From Cytobacillus stercorigallinarum (GTDB lineage Bacteria > Bacillota > Bacilli > Bacillales > Cytobacillaceae), in NCBI RefSeq assembly GCF_014836495.1, contig NZ_JACSQT010000020.1, positions 1-34,226 on the forward strand: DNA of 34,226 bases, written 5' to 3'. Positions 21,196-28,382 of the stretch are shown piece after piece. The first letter of the stretch is position 1, and each line of letters starts with the position of its first letter. The position numbers and the translations under genes are program-made. Below the pieces are notes generated by a model. That model searched no databases. It was not told the origin of the DNA and saw only the letters and a program-made list of their open reading frames with translations.

Positions 21196-21813
21196 TTATA
21201 AAGTCTGTTCTTTGCCCCAGTCGATAGGGATAAATTTTGCTTTTTCCATCATCGTTACTTCATGGATGCCATTGGCAATGGTTTTGGCCATATTCATGAC
21301 TAAGCTCAATCTTGTATTTTGTAATACCATAAACTCCATAAACCCACTCACATTGACGATACCAGCAATATGTATATCACCAACTTCAGGTAAATCCTTA
21401 TTTACTCCAGCACCTGGTTTGACAGGACCATCAGCAATTTGGATAATCCCCACACTTTTCACACGCCCTAAGCAAGCATCTATGCCAATAATAAAAGCAT
21501 TAGGAAATTGTTCTTGAATATATGACAGTTTTTCAGATAAATTCACAGCATGAATAGGGTCTTCCAATGTGCCAAATACATGGAGGTTAGGAATGGATCG
21601 TTCTTGTAATAAGGTTCCCACTAAAGGACCGAGCGAATCACCGGTAGAGCGGTCCGTACCGATACAAATAAGGACAAACGGTCTTTCTTGTATATTACTC
21701 GGGAGAAACTGCTTGATTTCATGGGCAAGTTTATTAGTAGCACTTTGTTCATCGTGTGGAATCCGAGAGGTCAATTTAGGTTTCTTATCAAATATACGTG
21801 GATATAAATTCAT
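21196..21813 (-). CDS. yyaC: sporulation protein YyaC (GPR-like fold)
   Basis: This protein of about 205 residues belongs to the YyaC/DUF1256 family, related in fold to the spore protease GPR and conserved in endospore formers. It shows CIGTDRSTGDSLGPLVG near residue 50, the GIDACLG motif near 110 and PGAGV near 133. A TTG at 21816 directly precedes the ATG at 21813; both fit AAGGAGTGA upstream. The gene points against its neighbours and the replication fork. A sigma-G-like promoter lies upstream. The biochemical role is not known. Confidence 0.9.
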   Translation of the reverse strand: MNLYPRIFDKKPKLTSRIPHDEQSATNKLAHEIKQFLPSNIQERPFVLICIGTDRSTGDSLGPLVGTLLQERSIPNLHVFGTLEDPIHAVNLSEKLSYIQEQFPNAFIIGIDACLGRVKSVGIIQIADGPVKPGAGVNKDLPEVGDIHIAGIVNVSGFMEFMVLQNTRLSLVMNMAKTIANGIHEVTMMEKAKFIPIDWGKEQTL

Positions 21814-21893
21814 CAAGCGTCACTCCTTCAATGTCACTCTATAGAAAAGAGCGCTTTACTTTCTTTTTTAGCGATTGAATTGAATAGTAGTAA

Positions 21894-21923
21894 TAGTATA
21901 CGGAATATTCACTCATTCTATAC
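21894..21923 (-). promoter_or_regulatory. candidate sigma-G promoter for yyaC
   Basis: On the minus strand GTATA (21919-21923) and TATACTA (21894-21900) are separated by 18 bases. They match the sigma-G forms GHATR and CATNHTA, with one mismatch in the -10. The site lies about 80 bases upstream of yyaC. Confidence 0.35.
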
Positions 21924-21961
21924 GTGATTAGGGCACGAAATATATTTTCCTCTGATGTTTA

Positions 21962-21992
21962 TTGGAAATATATTCGTAGGACAAGGTATAAT
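21962..21992 (+). promoter_or_regulatory. candidate yyzM promoter
   Basis: TTGGAA (21962-21967) and perfect TATAAT (21987-21992) are separated by 19 bases, longer than ideal, just upstream of yyzM. Confidence 0.45.
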
Positions 21993-22025
21993 AGGGATAT
22001 AGAAGTGAAGAAAAGGGTGATGAAA

Positions 22026-22211
22026 TTGGAAGAAAAACAATTTGATCTTAATAATATTGTTGAGATGAAAAAGGCTCACCCATGTGGAGCAAATCGATGG
22101 AAGATTATACGTATGGGCGCTGATATTCGCATTAAATGTGAAGGTTGCGGTCATAGTGTAATGATTCCCAGAAGAGAATTTACAAGAAAACTAAAAAAAG
22201 TATTGGCGTAA
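22026..22211 (+). CDS. yyzM: DUF951 family small protein YyzM
   Basis: This small protein of 61 residues belongs to the DUF951 family, found between yyaC/parB and ychF in Bacillus. It has a conserved core with HPCG, RWKIIRMGADIRIKCEGCGH and IPRREF; the paired cysteines suggest metal binding, not proven. The frame opens at 21924, but the TTG at 22026 gives the homologue-like start MEEKQF, with AAGGG eight bases upstream. An ATG at 22020 is too close to that site, and a GTG at 22005 is another option. Function is unknown. Confidence 0.85.
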   Translation: MEEKQFDLNNIVEMKKAHPCGANRWKIIRMGADIRIKCEGCGHSVMIPRREFTRKLKKVLA

Positions 22212-22213
22212 TC

Positions 22214-22244
22214 AATGGTAAAGGATGGTCTTTACCATTTTTTT
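22214..22244 (+). terminator. yyzM terminator
   Basis: A perfect 10-bp stem (22214-22223 with 22230-22239) and a 6-base loop are followed by T's, directly after yyzM. Confidence 0.92.
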
Positions 22245-22261
22245 GCGAAAGCTTAGTGAAC

Positions 22262-22290
22262 TTGCTTATTTTTATACAAATCTCTATAAT
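22262..22290 (+). promoter_or_regulatory. ychF promoter
   Basis: TTGCTT (22262-22267) and TATAAT (22285-22290) are separated by 17 bases, 70 bases before the ychF ATG and after the yyzM terminator. Confidence 0.65.
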
Positions 22291-22360
22291 TGTTAAAGGC
22301 TTGTATAAAAATCGATTAATAATTTTTCTTAGATAGATTAAATGATTAGGAGTGACCTAA

Positions 22361-23461
22361 ATGGCATTAACAGCTGGAATTGTCGGTTTGCCGAATGTTG
22401 GTAAATCCACCTTATTTAATGCAATAACGCAAGCGGGTGCTGAATCAGCAAACTACCCGTTTTGTACGATAGATCCTAATGTCGGTATTGTTGAAGTACC
22501 GGATGAAAGATTAGCGAAGTTAACCGAACTTGTTCAACCAAAGAAAACGGTACCTACTGCTTTTGAATTTACAGATATTGCTGGGATTGTTAAAGGGGCA
22601 AGTAAAGGTGAAGGACTTGGGAATAAGTTTCTATCACATATCCGTGAAGTAGACGCGATTTGCCAAGTGGTTCGTTGTTTTGCTGACGATAATATTACCC
22701 ACGTATCAGGAAAAGTGAATCCCATTGATGATATTGAAACAATCAATTTGGAACTGATTTTAGCTGACTTAGAGTCCGTTGAAAAACGCATTGTACGCGT
22801 GAGTAAGCTTGCGAAACAAAAAGATAAGGAATCTGTTTTTGAATTAGAAATCCTTGAAAAATTAAAAGCGGCTTTCGAAGCAGATCAACCTGCAAGAACA
22901 GTAGAATTTACAGAAGAACAAATGAAATTGGTTAAAGGGTTACACTTACTAACGATTAAGCCAATGCTTTATGTAGCAAATGTTGGTGAAGATGATGTAG
23001 CTGATCCTTCCACTAATGAATACGTTCAAAAAGTAAAAGAATTCGCATCCGCAGATAATGCAGAAGTGATTGTCATTTGTGCAAAAATCGAATCAGAAAT
23101 TGCTGAGCTTGAAGGAGAAGAGAAAGAAATGTTCCTTGAAGAGCTTGGTATTGAAGAATCAGGTTTAGATCAATTGATTAAAGCATCGTACAGCTTACTT
23201 GGCTTAGCCACTTATTTTACAGCTGGCGTACAAGAAGTACGTGCTTGGACTTTCCGTAAAGGAATGAAAGCACCGCAATGTGCCGGCGTCATCCATAGTG
23301 ACTTCGAAAAAGGCTTCATACGTGCCGAAACAGTTTCCTACAACGACCTAGTCGTTGCTGGTAATATGAATGCAGCGAAAGAAGCTGGAAAAGTTCGCTT
23401 AGAAGGTAAAGAATACATCGTTCAAGACGGAGATGTTATGCACTTCCGATTTAACGTTTAA
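22361..23461 (+). CDS. ychF: redox-regulated ATPase YchF (OLA1 family)
   Basis: YchF is an Obg-class P-loop NTPase that prefers ATP to GTP and associates with ribosomes. The 366-residue protein has G1 GLPNVGKST at 9-17, the G3 region DIAGIVKGASKGEGLG near 69, and NVGE in place of the NKxD guanine motif, which is the hallmark of ATP preference. A coiled-coil insertion and a C-terminal TGS-like domain (end VMHFRFNV) follow. AGGAGTGA precedes the ATG. The gene stands alone between its own promoter and terminator. Confidence 0.97.
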   Translation: MALTAGIVGLPNVGKSTLFNAITQAGAESANYPFCTIDPNVGIVEVPDERLAKLTELVQPKKTVPTAFEFTDIAGIVKGASKGEGLGNKFLSHIREVDAICQVVRCFADDNITHVSGKVNPIDDIETINLELILADLESVEKRIVRVSKLAKQKDKESVFELEILEKLKAAFEADQPARTVEFTEEQMKLVKGLHLLTIKPMLYVANVGEDDVADPSTNEYVQKVKEFASADNAEVIVICAKIESEIAELEGEEKEMFLEELGIEESGLDQLIKASYSLLGLATYFTAGVQEVRAWTFRKGMKAPQCAGVIHSDFEKGFIRAETVSYNDLVVAGNMNAAKEAGKVRLEGKEYIVQDGDVMHFRFNV

Positions 23462-23462
23462 G

Positions 23463-23509
23463 AAAAACCCCAATGAATTCTTGTAACAAAGGATTTATTG
23501 GGGTTTTTC
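23463..23509 (+). terminator. ychF terminator
   Basis: AAAAACCCCAAT (23463-23474) pairs with ATTGGGGTTTTT (23497-23508) around a larger loop, with the T run in the 3' arm, right after ychF. Confidence 0.88.
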
Positions 23510-23583
23510 TTTAGAATGGCAGAAGCGTCATCGTCATTAAACTTTATCCATGTTTCATTCCCCTGGTTTTCCTTGTCAGGCAA

Positions 23584-23612
23584 TTGCATATTGGCCAAAC
23601 GTATGATATACT
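23584..23612 (+). promoter_or_regulatory. rpsF-ssb-rpsR promoter
   Basis: TTGCAT (23584-23589) and TATACT (23607-23612) are separated by 17 bases, giving a 5' leader of about 65 bases before rpsF. Confidence 0.7.
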
Positions 23613-23629
23613 TTTACCTTGTGAGTAAT

Positions 23630-23670
23630 GAATAATTGCTCCTTGCCCTCAAACGGGCCGTTTAGACCAA
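23630..23670 (+). ncRNA. candidate S6:S18 autoregulatory leader of rpsF
   Basis: The leader contains GCCC (23645-23648) and GGGC (23655-23658), which can pair. A CCG (23658-23660) lies at the stem base, and the AAACGG-G-CCGTTT inverted repeat is nearby. Leaders of rpsF operons in many bacteria carry a hairpin with a CCG bulge bound by the S6-S18 complex. The fold is only sketched by eye. Confidence 0.4.
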
Positions 23671-23685
23671 AAGGAGGTGAAAGTG

Positions 23686-23973
23686 ATGAAAAAGTACGAA
23701 GTTATGTACATCATCCGTCCAAACATTGAAGATGAGGCAAAGAAATCTGTAGTTGAGCGTTTCGACGCAATCCTTACTGATAACGGTGCTGAAATCAACG
23801 AGTCAAAAGACTGGGGTAAGCGTCGTTTAGCTTACGAAATCAATGATTTCCGTGATGGATACTACCAATTAGTAAACATTAATGCTGATTCTAAAGCAGT
23901 TGATGAGTTCACTCGTCTTGCAAAAATCAGTGAAGATATTATCAGATACATCGTTGTTAAAGACGAGAAATAA
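23686..23973 (+). CDS. rpsF: 30S ribosomal protein S6
   Basis: S6 binds the central domain of 16S rRNA together with S18. The protein has 95 residues from the chosen start, beginning [13 protein letters not shown]. The frame opens at a GTG at 23677, but the ATG at 23686 has AAGGAGG at 8-base spacing and gives the homologue-like N-terminus. It heads the conserved rpsF-ssb-rpsR operon behind a clear promoter and a leader that may be bound by the S6-S18 pair. Confidence 0.97.
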   Translation: MKKYEVMYIIRPNIEDEAKKSVVERFDAILTDNGAEINESKDWGKRRLAYEINDFRDGYYQLVNINADSKAVDEFTRLAKISEDIIRYIVVKDEK

Positions 23974-24011
23974 TAATAAATGCTTCATTTTATCGAAAGG
24001 AGTTGATTCTG

Positions 24012-24524
24012 ATGATGAATCGTGTAGTTCTAGTGGGCCGTTTAACGAAAGACCCGGAATTACGTTATACACCGAATGGAGTAGCAGTGGCTACCTTTAC
24101 TCTTGCTGTGAATCGTACATTTACGAATCAAAATGGAGAAAGAGAAGCGGATTTCATTAATTGCGTTGTTTGGAGAAAGCCTGCTGAAAACGTAGCGAAC
24201 TTCCTTAAAAAAGGAAGCCTAGCTGGTGTCGATGGGCGCTTGCAAACACGTAATTACGAAGGACAAGATGGCAAACGTGTATATGTGACTGAAGTTCAGG
24301 CAGAAAGCGTACAGTTTCTTGAACCAAGAAATGCTGCAGGCTCACAAGGTGGCTCGAATCAATATGGTGGCCAGAGAGATGATTATTCTTATGGTGGCAA
24401 CAATAATCAGAATCAACGACCATATGATAATAACCGTAGCAACCAAAGCCAAACTCGTGTAGATCAAGATCCATTCGCTAATAACGGTCAAATCGATATT
24501 TCCGATGACGATCTTCCGTTCTAA
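24012..24524 (+). CDS. ssb: single-stranded DNA-binding protein
   Basis: SSB coats single-stranded DNA during replication and repair and recruits partner proteins through its acidic tail. The protein (170 residues) has an OB fold at about 1-105 with [15 protein letters not shown] and [14 protein letters not shown] Gly/Asn/Gln-rich linker follows, then the conserved tip DDDLPF. The frame opens at TTG 24003; I choose the ATG at 24012 with AAAGGAG nine bases upstream. It lies between rpsF and rpsR, as in B. subtilis ssbA. Confidence 0.98.
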   Translation: MMNRVVLVGRLTKDPELRYTPNGVAVATFTLAVNRTFTNQNGEREADFINCVVWRKPAENVANFLKKGSLAGVDGRLQTRNYEGQDGKRVYVTEVQAESVQFLEPRNAAGSQGGSNQYGGQRDDYSYGGNNNQNQRPYDNNRSNQSQTRVDQDPFANNGQIDISDDDLPF

Positions 24525-24562
24525 ACCAATAAGGCTTTGAAAAATAATAAGAAAAGGAGTGA

Positions 24563-24808
<246 letters not shown>

Positions 24809-24819
24809 TAAGTAAATGT

Positions 24820-24855
24820 AAAACACAGTAGGCTTCGTGCTTACTGTGTTTTTTG
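24820..24855 (+). terminator. rpsF-ssb-rpsR operon terminator
   Basis: A 10-bp stem (24821-24830 with 24842-24851), with the loop side holding GGCTTCGTGC, is followed by T's, directly after rpsR. Confidence 0.92.
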
Positions 24856-24866
24856 TTTTCGTTTAG

Positions 24867-25261
24867 TTTGAATACATGGGTGAAGTCGAAACGAGTTAAA
24901 ATATGGTGGAGGTTGGAAATTTGATTGGGGTGTGGGGTGAAACGAGTCAAAAACAAGTTCGAGGATGAGAGTTTGATTGGATTACGGGGTGAAATGAGTC
25001 AAAAACATGTTGGAGGTTGCAAGTTTGATTGGATTGAGAAAGAAATGAGTCAAAAAAACAGTCGAGTGCAAAAATTTGATTGGATTGAGGGAGAAACGAG
25101 TCAAAAAACCAGCTGAGGATGAAAATTTGATTGGATTGTGGGTGAAACGAGTCAAAAAACCAGCCGAGGGAGGAAGTTTGATTGGATTGTGGTTGAAACG
25201 AGTCAAAATAATAGTTGAGTGCAAAAGTTTGATTAGATTCAAGCAGAAACGAGTCAATAAT
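24867..25261. repeat. tandem array of eight 51-53 bp units (array 1)
   Basis: Eight units begin at 24867, 24920, 24972, 25024, 25075, 25126, 25177 and 25228, with spacings 53, 52, 52, 51, 51, 51, 51. Each carries TTTGATTGGATTG near the start and GAAACGAGTCAAAA in the middle; the outer units are more diverged. Units abut without spacers. Because 51 is a multiple of three, frames stay open on both strands (for example a 98-codon minus-strand frame), but none has a convincing start. The array lies between rpsR and the ArsR-like regulator. Confidence 0.93.
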
Positions 25262-25355
25262 TTACCCAAAGCAATCAACCTGATGAATGTTCAAAATGCA
25301 TACCCATAGCGGAGTAATCCATATTTAAAATAATTAGAATATTTTCAAAATAATC

Positions 25356-25384
25356 TTGCGTTCTAAAAAGTTAGAACGTATTAT
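25356..25384 (+). promoter_or_regulatory. promoter of the ArsR-like/MFS operon
   Basis: TTGCGT (25356-25361) and TATTAT (25379-25384) are separated by 17 bases, 43 bases before the regulator ATG. The spacer is filled by a palindromic operator. Confidence 0.7.
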
Positions 25385-25396
25385 TAAGTTAGAACG
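25359..25396 (+). promoter_or_regulatory. probable operator of the ArsR-like regulator
   Basis: The perfect inverted repeat CGTTCTAA (25359-25366) / TTAGAACG (25371-25378) has a 4-base centre and overlaps the -35 and spacer. A further half-site TTAGAACG is at 25389-25396 near the expected transcript start, and a partial one (TTAGAAT) is at 25334. The layout suits autorepression. Confidence 0.65.
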
Positions 25397-25426
25397 TACA
25401 ATGACATATCGATAGGGGAGATAAAC

Positions 25427-25915
25427 ATGTCATCTTTTGAGTGGAAAGCGATGAATATTAATTTACATCAGCAAAAATTAATCTCTAATCCGTTGCGAAT
25501 GAAAATCATCTTTTTACTGTCGGAACGTGCGCTTACGGCCAAACAAGTAGCAGATGAGTTGGGGAAATCAGCGGGTAGTATCCATTACCACATTCAGCAG
25601 CTTTATAAAGGGGATATCTTAGAGATTGAGTCAACGAATGAGTACAAAGGAATTATAGAAAAGTATTATCGTGCGAAAGCGAATCAATTTCATCTTAATC
25701 AAACAGACGGAGTTGGCGGTGATGAGAAGCAAAGTTCAAGAGGGACGATACTATCTTTAACGAAAGAGGAGCTTCAATCGTTTCAAGGAGAGTTAGATGA
25801 GCTCTTTATGAAGTATTTTAAAAAGACGATTAAACCTGATGAGCTGACGAATGATCGTGATACTTATGATGTGAGCTGCTCGTTTATGAAACTGCCTAAA
25901 GAGGAGGAAAGTTAA
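25427..25915 (+). CDS. ArsR-like winged-helix transcriptional regulator
   Basis: This 162-residue protein has an N-terminal winged-helix DNA-binding domain, seen from SNPLRMKIIFLLSE through the recognition helix AGSIHYHIQQLYK (residues about 20-65), of the ArsR/HTH_20 type. The C-terminal part is charged and partly helical, with no recognised ligand domain. Only one cysteine is present, so it is unlikely to be a thiol metal sensor. GATAGGGGAG precedes the ATG. The stop abuts the MFS start, so the pair is one operon and the regulator probably represses it. The inducer is unknown. Confidence 0.85.
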   Translation: MSSFEWKAMNINLHQQKLISNPLRMKIIFLLSERALTAKQVADELGKSAGSIHYHIQQLYKGDILEIESTNEYKGIIEKYYRAKANQFHLNQTDGVGGDEKQSSRGTILSLTKEELQSFQGELDELFMKYFKKTIKPDELTNDRDTYDVSCSFMKLPKEEES

Positions 25916-27196
25916 ATGGTGTCTCAAGCAGCGATAAAAAAGAATTTGGTGCTGTTTCTGTTAGCAAAAGTGGTGATTGTGCTTGGATCAAATATTTATA
26001 GTTTTGCCATTGGGTTATATGTTCTTTCTGTGACAGGTTCTGCCGTCAATTTTTCCATTACACTCTTACTCACAATCCTTCCTCGTATCCTACTCGCACC
26101 ACTGGCAGGGACATTAAGTGACCGTTGGAATCGCAAGAGAATCATTATTACGACCAATTTTGCTTGTGCCCTTTGGATTACTGTCATTTGTGTCCTTTTC
26201 ATTTTTGTTACACAAGACATATGGCTCCTTTACTTAGCAACTTGCATTCTCAGTATTATAAACACTTTCTATTCTTCAGCAGTGATGTCTTCCATATACA
26301 ATATGGTTGGTCCAGATCATCTCCAAAAAGCCATGTCTCTCAATCAAGCAGTTGTCTCCTTCTCTGGCATATTAGGTCCCATTCTCGGCGGTGTGTTTTT
26401 CGGTCTGTTGCCCCTTTCAAGCTTTATGATTATGAATATTTGCGGATTTTTCATTTCCGGATTGGCAAGCTTGTTTATTAACTACTACTTATTCGCGGAA
26501 AAAACACCCGTACAACAAACTGGGAGCATTGGAAGTGAACTGAAGGAGGGCCTCTCTTTTGTAAAAAAACAAACCCTTCTTCGGAAATTAATTTTTGTAT
26601 CCATTTGGGTCAATTTTTGGTTTGCTGTTTTTCCAATCGCCCTGCCTTATCTTGTCCTCACCATTCGTGATATGCCTTCCTATCAATTTGGCATTATTGA
26701 GGGCAGCTTTGCTGTTGGCATGCTAGTGATGAGTACCATTCTTTCATTAAAGGCAGAAATAAAGAGGAAATCCTTAAGTTTATTTGTTGGCATGCTTTGC
26801 CTAGGCGTACTCCTTGCGTTACTAGGGGTACCTCAACTTCCAATGTTCTTGGCAGTCTCTAATCAAGTCATCTTTGTCTACCTATTGATTATTGTTTTAC
26901 TTTTGGCTGCAGCAATCATGATTATTAACATTCCAGTAATGGTACTCATTCAAAAAAGCACAAAAGATGAATATCGTGGGAGAGTGATGGCTATACTCGA
27001 AACAGGCGCAAGTGCAGCCACGCCTTTAGGCTTTATTTTATTTGGATTATTTCTCGAATGGTTGCCGATGTGGGTAATGATGGTGGTAGCTGGTGTAAGT
27101 ATCATCGGTTTTATCCTCTATCAAGCAAGAAATAAACATTTTTTCCGCCTATTACAACAAACCGACCAACCAAAGGTCATGTCAATCGAAGCATAA
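25916..27196 (+). CDS. MFS transporter, probable efflux pump
   Basis: This 426-residue integral membrane protein has about 12 predicted segments in two halves. The MFS motif-A-like loop GTLSDRWNRKRII near residue 65 lies between segments 2 and 3, as in the MFS_3/enterobactin-exporter-like drug exporters. The central loop is charged, near 195-215. GAGGAGGAAAG at the end of the regulator gene serves as its ribosome-binding site, and the ATG follows the regulator stop directly. Export of a drug or small toxic compound is an inference; the substrate cannot be told. Confidence 0.85.
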   Translation: MVSQAAIKKNLVLFLLAKVVIVLGSNIYSFAIGLYVLSVTGSAVNFSITLLLTILPRILLAPLAGTLSDRWNRKRIIITTNFACALWITVICVLFIFVTQDIWLLYLATCILSIINTFYSSAVMSSIYNMVGPDHLQKAMSLNQAVVSFSGILGPILGGVFFGLLPLSSFMIMNICGFFISGLASLFINYYLFAEKTPVQQTGSIGSELKEGLSFVKKQTLLRKLIFVSIWVNFWFAVFPIALPYLVLTIRDMPSYQFGIIEGSFAVGMLVMSTILSLKAEIKRKSLSLFVGMLCLGVLLALLGVPQLPMFLAVSNQVIFVYLLIIVLLLAAAIMIINIPVMVLIQKSTKDEYRGRVMAILETGASAATPLGFILFGLFLEWLPMWVMMVVAGVSIIGFILYQARNKHFFRLLQQTDQPKVMSIEA

Positions 27197-27215
27197 AAGG
27201 GAAAATCGGAATGAG

Positions 27216-27258
27216 AACCTTCTAGAATGATTGAACCTTCATTCTTGGAGGTTTTTTT
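27216..27258 (+). terminator. ArsR-like/MFS operon terminator
   Basis: A 15-base stem (27216-27230 with 27239-27253) with one mismatch and one G-T pair is followed by seven T's, just after the MFS gene. Confidence 0.92.
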
Positions 27259-27343
27259 GTTATACAAACGCTTCTGTATAGGATAGAGAAGGATGATTTG
27301 GTTATGAATGAATATATTTACACGAAATGAAGCATTCATTCAG

Positions 27344-27372
27344 TTGAATACCTATCCATGAGTGTATACAAT
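27344..27372 (+). promoter_or_regulatory. yybS-gdpP-rplI promoter
   Basis: TTGAAT (27344-27349) and TACAAT (27367-27372) are separated by 17 bases, 41 bases before the yybS TTG. Confidence 0.7.
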
Positions 27373-27413
27373 AATAGATGCGGGCGTATGCCCAATTTGA
27401 GAGGTGAATCTAT

Positions 27414-28358
27414 TTGAAAAATGTACATAAACTTACTGAAGGGGCGGTATTATTAGCTGCTTTTGCTGTCTTACTATTGATGTCCCTTTATTTGCCGATC
27501 ATCGGTACGATTGTCACTTTCGGCTTACCGGTTCCTTTTATGTTATTTGCCGCTAAAAATAAGCGCGGTGATACAGCCATCTTTTTTGTTGCTGCTATTT
27601 TGATATCATTCATTGTTGGAACCATTACAGCAATCCCGTTAACTCTAATTTTTGGCTTAACAGGTATAGTCATTGGAGAGTTAATTAAGCTGAAGAAAGA
27701 ACGGACAGTGATGTTGCTCGGTGGTTCTTTAGCGTTTTTAGCGATGTTTTTACTCGTTTTTGCCGGCATGAATTTGTTATTGAATGTCAATTTTGTTGAA
27801 GAACTAAAGGTAGTTCTTGAGCAATCGATGGATATGACAAAAAACATGTTATCTACGTTAGATAATAATGAAGCAGAACAGATTTTCAAGCAATTAGAAG
27901 CGACAATGACTGCATTGGAGACGTTACTTCCAAGCCTTCTTGTTCTTACTTCTGCGATTTATGTATTTATTATTCAGCTGATTGGCGTACCCATTGTCAG
28001 GAGATTTGGTATTGAAGTAAAAAAATGGCGTTCATTTGCTGATATTAGTTTTCCAAAAAGTATTTTATGGTACTTTTTAATAACTATGGTTGCCCAACTT
28101 TTCATGAAACCAGAAGAAGGTTCTTTTACAATGATGGCCATTGTGAATCTCCTATTCGTTTTCCAGCTAATTATGGTGATTCAAGGGCTTAGCTTTATCT
28201 TCTTCTATAGCAGATTAAAGAATTGGCCAAAGGTTGTGCCCATTGCCATCCTCGTATTTACCTTTTTACTTCCAATCTTCCTTTATATTGTGAGGATATT
28301 AGGTATAATTGATATAGGATTTGATTTAAGAAAACGATTAGATAATAGGGATGCATAA
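27414..28358 (+). CDS. yybS: DUF2232 membrane protein YybS
   Basis: This 314-residue, very hydrophobic protein has about eight membrane segments. It matches YybS (DUF2232), which precedes gdpP in Bacillus. A soluble loop lies at about 130-165 and a basic C-terminus at KRLDNRDA. The TTG start has GAGAGGTGAA upstream. It lies 24 bases before gdpP, so it is in the same operon as gdpP and rplI. The function of the family is not established; a link to c-di-AMP signalling is only suggested by position. Confidence 0.88.
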   Translation: MKNVHKLTEGAVLLAAFAVLLLMSLYLPIIGTIVTFGLPVPFMLFAAKNKRGDTAIFFVAAILISFIVGTITAIPLTLIFGLTGIVIGELIKLKKERTVMLLGGSLAFLAMFLLVFAGMNLLLNVNFVEELKVVLEQSMDMTKNMLSTLDNNEAEQIFKQLEATMTALETLLPSLLVLTSAIYVFIIQLIGVPIVRRFGIEVKKWRSFADISFPKSILWYFLITMVAQLFMKPEEGSFTMMAIVNLLFVFQLIMVIQGLSFIFFYSRLKNWPKVVPIAILVFTFLLPIFLYIVRILGIIDIGFDLRKRLDNRDA

Positions 28359-28382
28359 CACTACTGTTTAGGAGTTGAAAAC

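Noticed and set aside
24867..25261. CRISPR array
   Set aside because: Units are 51-53 bases, abut each other, and vary along their whole length; there are no constant repeats separated by unique spacers and no cas genes.
24982..25278. 98-codon minus-strand gene encoding 17-residue repeats
   Set aside because: The frame exists because the repeat period is a multiple of three; it covers only array 1, has no convincing ribosome-binding site, and equally long frames occur on the other strand.
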